Positions 1 to 6,602 of a stretch of DNA of 9,592 nucleotides are shown here, piece by piece (position 1 is the first letter of the stretch; every line of letters starts with the position of its first letter). Made by a program: the position numbers and the translations under genes. The DNA lies in assembly GCA_902494585.1 (NCBI GenBank), contig CABUUD010000072.1, positions 1 to 9,592 of the forward strand. Direction: 5' to 3'. Source of the stretch: an uncultured Collinsella sp. (GTDB lineage: Bacteria; Actinomycetota; Coriobacteriia; Coriobacteriales; Coriobacteriaceae). Under the pieces are notes generated by a model. The model was not told the DNA's origin. It did not search any database and saw only the letters and a list, made by a program, of their open reading frames with translations.

Positions 1-686
1 GCCGTGCCTGGGAGCAGGTCCGCAACTCCATCGGCTATCCGCACCTCAACGTCAAGATCGGCGCCACGCACGCCGGTATTTCGGTGGGCGAGGACGGCGC
101 CACACACCAGTGCTGCGAGGATATCGCCCTTATGCGCGTCATTCCCGGCATGACCGTGATCGTTCCCGCTGACGACGTAGAGGCCCGCGCCGTGACGCGC
201 GCCGCCTACGAGTGCGACGGCCCTGTGTACATGCGCTTTGCCCGTCTGGCCTCGCCGGTCATTAATGACCCCGAGACCTACAAGTTTGAACTGGGCAAGG
301 GCATCATCATGCGCGAGGGCGCCGACGTTACCATCATTGCCTGCGGTCTGATGGTCGGCGAGGCCCTCGAGGCTGCCGAGCAGCTTGCTGCCGAGGGTAT
401 CGACGCCGAGGTCATCAACATGCACACCATTAAGCCCATCGACTCCGACCTGATCGTCAAGAGCGCCACCAAGACCGGCCACGTCGTGACCGTCGAGGAG
501 CACTCCGTGATCGGTGGCCTGGGCAGCGCCGTTGCCGATGTCCTGTGCGAGCAGTGCCCGACGCCGCTCAAGAAGATCGGCGTCAACGACACGTTCGGCG
601 AGTCCGGCCCGGGTGCCGAGCTCCTGCACAAGTACGGCCTGGACGCCGCCAACATCGTGGCGACCACCAAGGAGTTCTTGGCATAA
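1..686 (+). CDS. Transketolase, C-terminal subunit (5' truncated by the window edge)
   Basis: The reading frame is open from base 3 with no start codon, so the gene begins before the window; about 227 residues are visible, ending in TAA at 684-686. The product is the C-terminal half of a split thiamine-diphosphate transketolase, which moves two-carbon ketol units between sugar phosphates in the pentose phosphate pathway. Seen directly: the end of the pyrimidine-binding domain (GATHQCCEDIALMRVIPGM, then VIVPADDVEA and YMRFAR), followed by a typical transketolase C-terminal domain (GADVTIIACGLMVGEALEAA, then VINMHTIKPID and VEEHSVIGGLGSAVA). In split transketolases the cofactor-binding N-terminal subunit is a separate gene, usually just upstream; here it would lie outside the window. 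1-deoxyxylulose-5-phosphate synthase and the pyruvate dehydrogenase beta subunit share this fold, but the short C-terminal form and the HTIKPID / GGLGSAV motifs favour transketolase. A hairpin terminator follows the stop. Confidence 0.9.
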   Translation, partial: RAWEQVRNSIGYPHLNVKIGATHAGISVGEDGATHQCCEDIALMRVIPGMTVIVPADDVEARAVTRAAYECDGPVYMRFARLASPVINDPETYKFELGKGIIMREGADVTIIACGLMVGEALEAAEQLAAEGIDAEVINMHTIKPIDSDLIVKSATKTGHVVTVEEHSVIGGLGSAVADVLCEQCPTPLKKIGVNDTFGESGPGAELLHKYGLDAANIVATTKEFLA

Positions 687-701
687 GGCAAGGCGGATCT
701 C

Positions 702-798
702 AAGGACTGCTTCGCCAGTACTATGGAAACCCGGCAGGGGCGCTCTCTTGGAGGGCGCCCCTGTTTCAGTTGCGGTGAAATAAGGACTGTTTTGCCAG
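702..798. repeat. Short imperfect direct repeat around the transketolase terminator
   Basis: AAGGACTGCTTCGCCAG at 702-718 recurs as AAGGACTGTTTTGCCAG at 782-798, a 17-nt match with two mismatches and an offset of 80 bp. The terminator hairpin (735-766) and the left arm of a 14-bp inverted repeat lie between the copies. It may be an old tandem duplication of the gene's 3' flank or a footprint of a small inserted element. No function is evident. Confidence 0.55.
735..766 (+). terminator. Hairpin terminator after the transketolase gene
   Basis: CAGGGGCGCTCTC at 735-747 pairs with the GC-rich run ending CGCCCCTG at 763, giving a 13-bp stem with one T-G wobble and a three-base loop. A weak T tract (TTT) follows. 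It lies about 50 nt past the stop codon. On the opposite strand it would also form a stem, so it may serve the convergent minus-strand gene, though the T tract there is poor. Confidence 0.75.
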
Positions 799-834
799 CC
801 TAAAGGCTCAATTAATCCGCATTTCACCGCAACT
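768..834. repeat. 14-bp perfect inverted repeat in the convergent intergenic gap
   Basis: AGTTGCGGTGAAAT at 768-781 and its exact reverse complement at 821-834 are separated by 39 bp. The right arm lies inside the last codons of the minus-strand gene, and the left arm just beyond its stop. In the minus-strand transcript the two arms would fold around the stop codon and a small internal hairpin (AGCCT/AGGCT, 797-808). This could be an mRNA 3'-end stabiliser or terminator, or the edge of a small palindromic element. Confidence 0.7.
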
Positions 835-1539
835 TTCGAAGGCGTTCCCGCGTGTGCTGGCTTCGTCGCGACGATTGATTGCGGCTTGGCACAGTGCGGC
901 GACATCGGGGGCATCGCTGCCTCGGTATGTCATGGCGAGCAAGGCGGCATCATAGATTTCGTCATTGGTCACATCGGCGGCATCAATGGGGCAGAAGGTG
1001 AGAATTGAATCCTGTTCTGCAAGCTCGGCCAGATCGATCGTTTCACCCATGGCAAAGGCATCATCGAGGACGAGTGTGGCACTCGTGCATGGAATTTGAT
1101 AGATCGTGCCATCCGCAGCGATAGGGGAACCTGCTGCCTCGAGCGTGTAGACACCTTGTATGAGATTGATGCCAGAGCCATCGGAGGCGACGAACTCAAT
1201 CCTGTCGACCGTTATTCCGCCGATGGTCTTGCCCGTAATGTGTATCGGAACGCGCGATGCTCCGTTATCGGTGTCCCAACCCGCAGCCGCGACATCCAGC
1301 ACAATGGCGTGCTCCGAATGGGCGGATACAAAGTGCGACAACACCTGCCGCAGATGAAGACCCATACAGCCACCACCGACAATGCCAATTACCAGCATGC
1401 AGGTAAGGATGACCGCAACGTGGTTCCGAGGCTTTACCCGAAGCTCAGAATCAGCAGAGATGCCATTGACGGCAGCCCCGCACGCTGTGCAGTACCTCAC
1501 GCCATCGCGCAACTCAGCTCCACAATAAGGACAATTCAT
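808..1539 (-). CDS. Zinc-ribbon membrane-anchored protein of unknown function
   Basis: The protein has 243 residues if it starts at the ATG at 1537-1539. This start puts the zinc ribbon at the very N-terminus, as is usual for the family, with a G-rich Shine-Dalgarno-like stretch just upstream. The frame stays open to an ATG at 1612-1614, so a 268-residue form is possible. Seen directly: CPYC at residues 3-6 and CTAC at 17-20 form a four-cysteine zinc ribbon; a short linker leads to one hydrophobic segment at about 41-61 (HVAVILTCMLVIGIVGGG); the remaining ~180 residues form a domain I do not recognise, presumably outside the membrane. Such architectures are common in Actinobacteria and Firmicutes and mostly uncharacterised. 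The gene is alone on its strand and convergent with transketolase. Its final codons overlap an inverted-repeat arm. I assign no function. Confidence 0.7.
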   Translation of the reverse strand: MNCPYCGAELRDGVRYCTACGAAVNGISADSELRVKPRNHVAVILTCMLVIGIVGGGCMGLHLRQVLSHFVSAHSEHAIVLDVAAAGWDTDNGASRVPIHITGKTIGGITVDRIEFVASDGSGINLIQGVYTLEAAGSPIAADGTIYQIPCTSATLVLDDAFAMGETIDLAELAEQDSILTFCPIDAADVTNDEIYDAALLAMTYRGSDAPDVAALCQAAINRRDEASTRGNAFESCGEMRIN

Positions 1540-1739
1540 ACTGGCCCCCACAACCATAGGCGTTCCCATCGAGGCCACTGTAAATCGACAATCCAAATTC
1601 GAGTTGCGCAACAATCAAATCAAAAACGCGTCAAGCAAAAGTCTCTACCGGGAAAAGGGCCCATATCAGCAAAGTGCCACTCAGCCCACCCAGCATGGTG
1701 ATGTGGCACCCTAAGATAAACGCGGCGGCCCCTTAGTAG

Positions 1740-1872
1740 CCGCAGGCCGTGCGCAGGGTTACCTCCCAAATCTTTCCGCAGGACGGAGGAGCCCCCGCCG
1801 CACGTAGTGCGCAGCGGGGGCTCCGACATGTCCGAGGACGATTTGGGAGGTAACCCTGCGCGCGGCCGGTGG
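1740..1872. repeat. Large foldback palindrome with 22-bp perfect arms
   Basis: The arms at 1751-1772 and 1840-1861 are exact reverse complements over 22 bp. Pairing extends outward to about 1740/1872 with a mismatch and wobbles. Nested in the centre are an 11-bp perfect stem (GGAGCCCCCGC at 1788-1798 with 1814-1824) and a small CGCAC/GTGCG tip. The whole unit can fold into one long branched hairpin. It encodes no protein. It may be a repeated palindromic (MITE- or REP-like) element, or a transcribed structured RNA. It lies about 45 bp upstream of the ftsE -10 element. Confidence 0.8.
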
Positions 1873-1916
1873 GACCAAAACCCCGCCATGCTTCTTATGT
1901 GCAGCGAAGCTAATGC

Positions 1917-1925
1917 TGCTAAAAT
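1917..1925 (+). promoter_or_regulatory. Candidate extended -10 promoter of ftsEX
   Basis: TGCTAAAAT fits the extended -10 pattern TG-N-TAnnnT, five of six bases matching TATAAT. No good -35 hexamer sits 16-18 bp upstream, as is often the case with extended -10 promoters. Transcription would begin near 1932, giving a leader of about 40 nt before the ftsE start. Confidence 0.5.
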
Positions 1926-1959
1926 ACAAAGCGCTCATGTAGTTTAAACGCACGACGAT

Positions 1960-1965
1960 AAGGAG
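1960..1965 (+). promoter_or_regulatory. Ribosome binding site fixing the GTG start of ftsE
   Basis: AAGGAG lies five bases before the GTG at 1971. No comparable site precedes the internal methionine codons near the ATPase domain, for example the one at about 2502. This supports translation of the long N-terminal extension. Confidence 0.8.
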
Positions 1966-1970
1966 CACCA

Positions 1971-3191
1971 GTGGGTAACCACTTCCGTACCTCCGGTGCG
2001 GGCGATGACGCCCCCAAGACGCAGCCAGGCGCCGTGGGCACTCGTTTCGCCACCCCGGATTCAGAGGATCAGCTGTTTAGCCCGATCCCCGCACAGCCGG
2101 CAGATCAGGCACAGCCGGCATCAGATCCCTTTGCCTACAATCCCACCAATGATGTCGAGCTTTCCGAGGCCGCGGGTTTTGAGCCCGTGCAGAAGGTGAC
2201 CGCTCGCGTGGATCAGCCCCAGGCGGACGCTGTCGCGCCGCAGCCTGTCATGGCCGGTATTCCCGACCCCATGGCTCCTGCGACTCCGGCGCCACAGCCT
2301 GCGCAGTCCGGTCTTTTTGCCGGTATTCCCGATCCTACGCAGCCCGCGGCTCCCGTAGTCGAGAGCGATCAGGCCGCCGAGGTCGCAAGCCTCGACAATG
2401 CGCTCAACAATCCCGACTTTACGTCGGTGTTTGCGCCCATCGATCCGCAGGCCAGCCGCAAGAAGATGGCCAAGCAGGCCGGTGTCGAGCCCGTCATCCT
2501 CATGGAGCACGTCACCAAGATCTACCCGGCGCAGCCCAACAAGCCCGCGCTCGACGACATCAACATCGAGATCTATCCTGGCGAGTTTGTCTTCTTGGTC
2601 GGTCACTCCGGCTCGGGTAAGACCACGCTGCTGTCGACGCTCAACCGTGACGTCAAGCCGACGAGCGGCCGCATTTTGGTCGCTGGCCAGGACCTCATGA
2701 AGATCAAGAACCGCAAGGTTCCGTTCTTGCGTCGCCAGATTGGTGCCGTGTTCCAGGACTTTAAGCTCCTGCCGCAGAAGTCCGCCTACGAAAACGTGGC
2801 GTTTGCCCTGCAGTGCATCGGCAAGCCCAAGGGCGTCATCCGCAGCCAGGTGCCCGAGGTGCTTCGCCTGGTCGGTCTGGCCGATCAGATGGACTCTCTG
2901 CCCGATCAGCTGTCCGGTGGCGAGCAGCAGCGCGTCGCCGTTGCCCGCGCTATGGTCAACCGTCCGCCGTTACTTATCTGCGACGAGCCCACGGGCAACC
3001 TCGACCCCGCGATTTCGCTGGGCATTATGAAGCTGCTCGAGCGCATTAACCGTACCGGCACCACCGTGATCGTCGCCACGCACGACCGCGAGATGGTCGA
3101 TAGCATGCACCGTCGCGTGATCGCCCTCGAGGGCGGCCACGTAATCCGCGACCAGGAGAGGGGAGGTTACGGCAACTATGGCACCAACTAA
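1971..3191 (+). CDS. ftsE: Cell-division ABC ATPase FtsE with a long N-terminal extension
   Basis: The protein has 406 residues; ordinary FtsE is about 220-230. The C-terminal part from about residue 175 is a complete ABC ATPase: Walker A GHSGSGKTT at 211-219, Q-loop glutamine at 262, signature LSGGEQQ at 314-320, Walker B LLICDE at 334-339 and the H-loop histidine at 371. With FtsX it forms the complex that couples ATP hydrolysis in the cytoplasm to activation of peptidoglycan hydrolases at the septum. The first ~170 residues are rich in Pro, Ala, Gln and Asp, lack hydrophobic segments and look disordered. They contain a repeated AGIPDP (residues 95-100 and 117-122) and an AQPAD/AQPAS pair encoded by an 18-bp tandem repeat (2091-2120). 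The start is GTG with a strong AAGGAG. The last 14 nt overlap ftsX. The name is secure from ATPase sequence plus partner; the extension's role is unknown. Confidence 0.93.
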   Translation: MGNHFRTSGAGDDAPKTQPGAVGTRFATPDSEDQLFSPIPAQPADQAQPASDPFAYNPTNDVELSEAAGFEPVQKVTARVDQPQADAVAPQPVMAGIPDPMAPATPAPQPAQSGLFAGIPDPTQPAAPVVESDQAAEVASLDNALNNPDFTSVFAPIDPQASRKKMAKQAGVEPVILMEHVTKIYPAQPNKPALDDINIEIYPGEFVFLVGHSGSGKTTLLSTLNRDVKPTSGRILVAGQDLMKIKNRKVPFLRRQIGAVFQDFKLLPQKSAYENVAFALQCIGKPKGVIRSQVPEVLRLVGLADQMDSLPDQLSGGEQQRVAVARAMVNRPPLLICDEPTGNLDPAISLGIMKLLERINRTGTTVIVATHDREMVDSMHRRVIALEGGHVIRDQERGGYGNYGTN

Positions 3192-4098
3192 CGTGGGCTA
3201 TTCGCTCAAAGAGGCTATCAGCCACTTCTTCCGTAACTGGACCACCTCGCTCGGCGCCGTCATCACGATCTTCCTTTCGCTGTTTATCATCGGCCTGTTC
3301 ATTATGGGTTCCGCGATGCTGAACTCCGTGATCGGCACCGTCGAGGATCAGGTTGTCATCAACGCGTTCATTAGCGATGACGCCGATCAGGCAGACGTCC
3401 AGGCCTTTGAGGCCGAGCTCAAGACGTGGAGCAACGTCAAGTCCGTGACCTATAAGGATAAGGACGACGCGCTGGCCGAGTACACGAGCAAGATGTCGGG
3501 CAACGCCGACGCCACCATGAGCGCGCTCGACGGCCAGAATCCGCTTCCGGCCTCGTTCGCGATTGAGATGGACGATCCGTCTCAGGTCGAGAGCACGGCC
3601 AAGAAGCTCAAGAAGAACGCCGACTTCCAGAAGATCGCGGACGACGGCGACGTCAACGCGAGCGTACTGTATGGCCAGGAGGAAGTGAGCCGCCTGTTCC
3701 AGGTGACCAACTACATCCGTATCGCCGCCGTGGTGCTCGTCGGCCTGCTGACCTTTATCGCGTTCATCTTTATCAACAACACGATTCGCCTGTCCATTAC
3801 GGCGCGTCGTCGCGAGATTGCGATTATGCGCCTGGTGGGCGCCAGCAACGGCTTCATTCGCGGGCCGTTCATTACCGAGGGCGTGTTGCAGGCCATTCTG
3901 GGCTCGCTGCTTTCCATCGGTGTTTTGGAGCTGCTGCGCAATCTGATGATTCCGCGCCTGCAGGCGAGCGTCGGCTGGATGTCGTTTGCGCTGCCGATGC
4001 AGTACTATCTGGTGACCTACGCCGCACTGATTCTCGTCGGTGTCATTATCGGTCTCTTTGGTTCTGCCATCGCCATGCGCCGTTATCTGCGCGTGTAG
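3178..4098 (+). CDS. ftsX: Cell-division membrane protein FtsX
   Basis: This 306-residue protein is the membrane partner of FtsE; it passes the ATPase signal to cell-wall hydrolases outside the membrane. Predicted layout from the sequence: a short cytoplasmic N-terminus (NVGYSLKEAISHFFRNW, typical of the family), TM1 at about 24-46, an extracytoplasmic domain at about 50-175, then TM2 (179-202), TM3 (232-254) and TM4 (277-300). The TM2-TM3 loop RRREIAIMRLVGAS is the classic FtsX/MacB coupling region. The ATG lies within the 3' end of ftsE, preceded by GGGAGG about 11 nt upstream, so the two are translationally coupled. A strong terminator follows, so the operon ends here. No NlpC/P60 or other hydrolase gene is adjacent; the hydrolase partner must be elsewhere. 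Confidence 0.93.
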   Translation: MAPTNVGYSLKEAISHFFRNWTTSLGAVITIFLSLFIIGLFIMGSAMLNSVIGTVEDQVVINAFISDDADQADVQAFEAELKTWSNVKSVTYKDKDDALAEYTSKMSGNADATMSALDGQNPLPASFAIEMDDPSQVESTAKKLKKNADFQKIADDGDVNASVLYGQEEVSRLFQVTNYIRIAAVVLVGLLTFIAFIFINNTIRLSITARRREIAIMRLVGASNGFIRGPFITEGVLQAILGSLLSIGVLELLRNLMIPRLQASVGWMSFALPMQYYLVTYAALILVGVIIGLFGSAIAMRRYLRV

Positions 4099-4121
4099 GC
4101 GCTGCGGATATGCCGTCTGCA

Positions 4122-4155
4122 ACGGGTCGTCTCTTTTGGGGGCGGCCCGTTTTTT
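4122..4155 (+). terminator. Intrinsic terminator of ftsEX
   Basis: ACGGGTCGTC at 4122-4131 pairs with GGCGGCCCGT at 4141-4150 (10 bp with two wobble pairs), followed at once by a run of six T residues at 4150-4155. It begins about 24 nt after the ftsX stop. Its T tract abuts the left arm of the 31-bp palindrome. Confidence 0.9.
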
Positions 4156-4238
4156 GATCCCTAGGGGACGGAGGAAAACGGATCATAGCGGCGCTGGTCT
4201 ATCTATGTGATCCGTTTTCCTCCGTCCCCTAGGGATCA
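4155..4238. repeat. Palindromic element with 31-bp perfect arms
   Basis: The arms at 4155-4185 and 4208-4238 are exact reverse complements over 31 bp, separated by a 22-bp spacer with no matching counterpart. Each arm starts and ends with TGATC/GATCA-type sequence and contains a CCTAGG hexamer. It is non-coding. Perfect conservation of both arms suggests recent insertion or strong selection for the folded form. It sits between the ftsX terminator and rnr. It shares the 10-mer GGACGGAGGA with the palindrome upstream of ftsE (1781-1790 and 4166-4175). It is probably a dispersed palindromic repeat or a MITE, but copy number cannot be judged from one window. Confidence 0.85.
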
Positions 4239-4288
4239 TTTGGGTAGACTCTTGGGGTGTAAACGGCAATCGATAGCAAGGAGGCGCC

Positions 4289-6424
4289 ATGGGGCGCAAT
4301 AACAAGCATAAGCGTGGAGCTCGCAATAAGCGCGGGCCGGTGCGCAGCGAGCGTCGTCCGAGCCTGACTGGCCGCGTGCAGCTCCATGAGCACAGCGCTT
4401 ATGTCGTGACCGACAACGGCGATTACAAGGTCATGGGTCGCGGTAAGCGTGAGATTATGGACGGCGATACCGTGGCCGTAAGCATCAAGGCGGGACCGCG
4501 CGGGGATCGTCGTGCCGTGATCGAGGGCGTTATCGAGCGTGCCACTATCAGCGTGGTGGGTACGTATCAGATGGCCGGCCCGCTTGGTGTGATCGAGCCG
4601 CTCGATTCGCGCCTCAAAGCCGATTTCTTTGTTTTGCCCGAGGACACTTCGGCGGAGCGCCTGGGCGTGCGTCCTGGCGATGTCGTCGTCGCGCGCATTC
4701 TAACCTACCCAACGCGCTTGGAGTCGGGCACGGTGACTCTTGAGCGCCGTATCGGCGGCGACGATGCGCCCGATCTGGGCGTCCAATATGTTATGGCGCG
4801 CTATGGCTATACCGACAGCTACCCCGAGGCGGCGCTGGCAGAGGCAGAGGCGCTTTCGCTCGATGTGGCTGCAGCGCTCAAAGACCCGCTTCGTCGTGAC
4901 CTGCGCGATCGCTTTGTCATCACCATCGACCCGGTTGATGCGCGCGACTTTGACGATGCCATCTCGCTCGAGCGCACGCCCGAGGGCGGCTATAATCTGG
5001 GCGTGCATATCGCCGACGTTTCGCATTATGTTGCCTGGGACGGGCATATCGACCTGGAGGCCCGCCATCGCACGACGTCGGTGTACCTTGCCGACCGCGT
5101 GCTTCCCATGTTGCCCGAGCGCCTGTCGAACGATTTGTGCTCGCTGCGTCCCGACGAGGACCGCCTGGCGTTTACCGTCGACATCGAGCTCGACGCGCAG
5201 GGCCGTGTGCGTCTTTACGACCCCTATCCCAGTGTGATTCGTTCGCGTGTGCGTATGGACTACGACGGCGCCGAGGCGCTGCTGGTGCGTGCCGGCGCAG
5301 TTGAGTATTCCGTGTTGGAGGGCGCTGCGGAGGATGTCGCTGCGGCCGAAGCCTCGCGCGAAAAAGCGCTTGAGCGCGGGCTTGCGTGCGAGGACACTGC
5401 TCACAGCTGTAACGTTGACCTGGCCGATTTCCTGGTCGCCGCAAACGAGCTCGCCGAGCTTCGGCGTCGCATACGTCGCGCACGCGGTTCGGTCGACTTT
5501 GATACGGCCGAGATTCGCGCGCTGCTGGATGAGGACGGCGTGCCCGTGCAGATTGTGGCACGCGAGCGCTCCTGCGCAACCTCGCTTATCGAGGAGGCAA
5601 TGCTGCTGGCTAACGAGTGCGTTGCCGAGTGGCTGGCCGACCGCGATATCGAGGCATGCTATCGCGTGCACGATGACCCCAGCCCCGACAGCCTGCACGG
5701 TGCTGCCGTGGCGCTGGCACAGCTCGGCATCATCGATGATCGCCGTGCGGCGGGCATTGCCCTGGGAAATCCTGACGAGTTGCAGGCGACGGTTGATGCC
5801 GCTGCCGGCACGGCTAACGCGCCGCTCGTCAACACGCTCCTTTTGCGCAGCATGCAGCGTGCGTTGTACAAGCCGCGCAACGAGGGCCACTTTGCGCTCG
5901 CCGCGCCGTGCTACTGCCACTTTACAAGCCCCATTCGCCGTTATCCCGACCTGGTAGTGCATCGCGTGCTCAAGCTGCAGCTGGCATACGAGCAGCTGGG
6001 CGGAAAAGACGCCTTGGTGCGCACGCCGAGGCTGATCGGAAAAGGCCGAGAGTCGCTTCCGCGCATCCTGCCGCAAATCTGCCGCGCGTGCAGCGATGCC
6101 GAGCGTGCGGCCGACGCTGCCAGCCATGCGACGCAAAAAATCAAGATTGCGCAGTACTACGAGGATCGCCTGGGCGAGCGCTATGCCGGAACGGTCTCAT
6201 GGGTCAGCAGCATGGGGCTATTTGTGCGCCTTGATCTAACGCAGGTCGAGGGACTGGTTTCCATTAAGAGTTTGGGTAACGAGTGGTTTGAGTTCGACGA
6301 GGACGCGCTCACGTTGACGGGTGCCGACACGGGGTGTCGTTTTGAGTTGGGGCAGCGCGTGATTATCGAGGTCTCGCGCGTCAACACTACTCGCGGACAT
6401 TTGGACTTTAAGCTCATTCATTAA
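4289..6424 (+). CDS. rnr: 3'-5' exoribonuclease of the RNase R/RNase II family
   Basis: This 711-residue RNB-family enzyme degrades RNA from the 3' end in the cytoplasm, acting in mRNA decay and RNA quality control. Domains seen: a very basic N-terminal tail (residues 1-27), cold-shock/OB-type domains to about 150, and the RNB catalytic domain from about 200. The metal-binding aspartates are D214, D220, D222 and D223 in DPVDARDFDDA, and the FTSPIRRYPDL motif is at 545-555. A C-terminal S1 RNA-binding domain spans about 630-709 (YAGTVSWVSSMGLFVRL). The N-terminal helix-turn-helix and lysine-rich C-terminal tail of the ~813-residue E. coli RNase R are absent, so RNase R versus RNase II rests on overall pattern. 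The ATG at 4289 has AAGGAGG four bases upstream. A weak -10-like TAGACT lies at 4245-4250; no good -35 is seen. smpB, often near rnr, is not here. Confidence 0.92.
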   Translation: MGRNNKHKRGARNKRGPVRSERRPSLTGRVQLHEHSAYVVTDNGDYKVMGRGKREIMDGDTVAVSIKAGPRGDRRAVIEGVIERATISVVGTYQMAGPLGVIEPLDSRLKADFFVLPEDTSAERLGVRPGDVVVARILTYPTRLESGTVTLERRIGGDDAPDLGVQYVMARYGYTDSYPEAALAEAEALSLDVAAALKDPLRRDLRDRFVITIDPVDARDFDDAISLERTPEGGYNLGVHIADVSHYVAWDGHIDLEARHRTTSVYLADRVLPMLPERLSNDLCSLRPDEDRLAFTVDIELDAQGRVRLYDPYPSVIRSRVRMDYDGAEALLVRAGAVEYSVLEGAAEDVAAAEASREKALERGLACEDTAHSCNVDLADFLVAANELAELRRRIRRARGSVDFDTAEIRALLDEDGVPVQIVARERSCATSLIEEAMLLANECVAEWLADRDIEACYRVHDDPSPDSLHGAAVALAQLGIIDDRRAAGIALGNPDELQATVDAAAGTANAPLVNTLLLRSMQRALYKPRNEGHFALAAPCYCHFTSPIRRYPDLVVHRVLKLQLAYEQLGGKDALVRTPRLIGKGRESLPRILPQICRACSDAERAADAASHATQKIKIAQYYEDRLGERYAGTVSWVSSMGLFVRLDLTQVEGLVSIKSLGNEWFEFDEDALTLTGADTGCRFELGQRVIIEVSRVNTTRGHLDFKLIH

Positions 6425-6453
6425 CCGGCACGGAGTGAGTATCGGCAGAGCGT

Positions 6454-6484
6454 AGAGGGCGGTCTTTCGGGGCCGCCCTCTTTG
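6454..6484 (+). terminator. Intrinsic terminator of rnr
   Basis: AGAGGGCGG at 6454-6462 pairs perfectly with CCGCCCTCT at 6473-6481, followed by TTT. The loop includes CTTTCG. It begins 30 nt after the rnr stop and separates rnr from the recombinase. Confidence 0.85.
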
Positions 6485-6551
6485 CGTGTCTCTTGATTGC
6501 CCTGCCATGAGCTCGGCCGCTTCTTCATATGCTTTTGGGAGATAGGACCTA

Positions 6552-6583
6552 CCAAAACAAACCTGTCCCTATTTGGCAGGTTT
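6552..6583. repeat. Small overlapping inverted repeats upstream of the recombinase
   Basis: AAACCTG (6559-6565) and CAGGTTT (6577-6583) are inverted with an 11-bp spacer. CCAAA (6552-6556) and TTTGG (6572-6576) form a second, interleaved inverted pair. The two stems exclude each other. The element lies just before the recombinase start and could be an autoregulatory site, part of a recombination site, or half of a dispersed repeat. Part of it (AACCTGTCCC ... TTGGC) recurs at 7374-7389, downstream of the recombinase. Confidence 0.45.
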
Positions 6584-6602
6584 ACGAGAGAGCGGGGATG
6601 TT

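Larger units (their letters stand above)
1540..1970. other. Divergent intergenic region between the zinc-ribbon gene and ftsE
   Basis: No gene is supported here. The zinc-ribbon gene starts at its left edge on the minus strand and ftsE at its right edge on the plus strand, so regulatory sequence for both should be inside. Contents seen: a bulged hairpin at 1674-1709 (GTGCCAC pairing with GTGGCAC, with CACC/GGTG nested inside); a short GCGGC/GCCGC stem near 1722-1741; the large palindrome at 1740-1872; and the extended -10 element of ftsE near 1917-1925. I found no convincing promoter for the minus-strand gene. Confidence 0.6.

Noticed and set aside
1096..1701. A 201-codon open frame on the plus strand opposite the zinc-ribbon gene
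   Set aside because: The minus strand encodes a coherent zinc ribbon plus membrane segment; the plus frame has no recognisable domain and no good ribosome binding site.
3046..4122. A 358-codon minus-strand frame across ftsX
   Set aside because: It is an antisense shadow of ftsX, rich in His, Arg and Gln and without membrane or domain features.
4700..6136. A 478-codon open frame on the minus strand opposite rnr
   Set aside because: It is the complement of a well-supported RNB exoribonuclease with catalytic motifs; the composition is arginine/histidine-rich, as expected for an antisense frame in GC-rich coding DNA, and no domain is recognisable.
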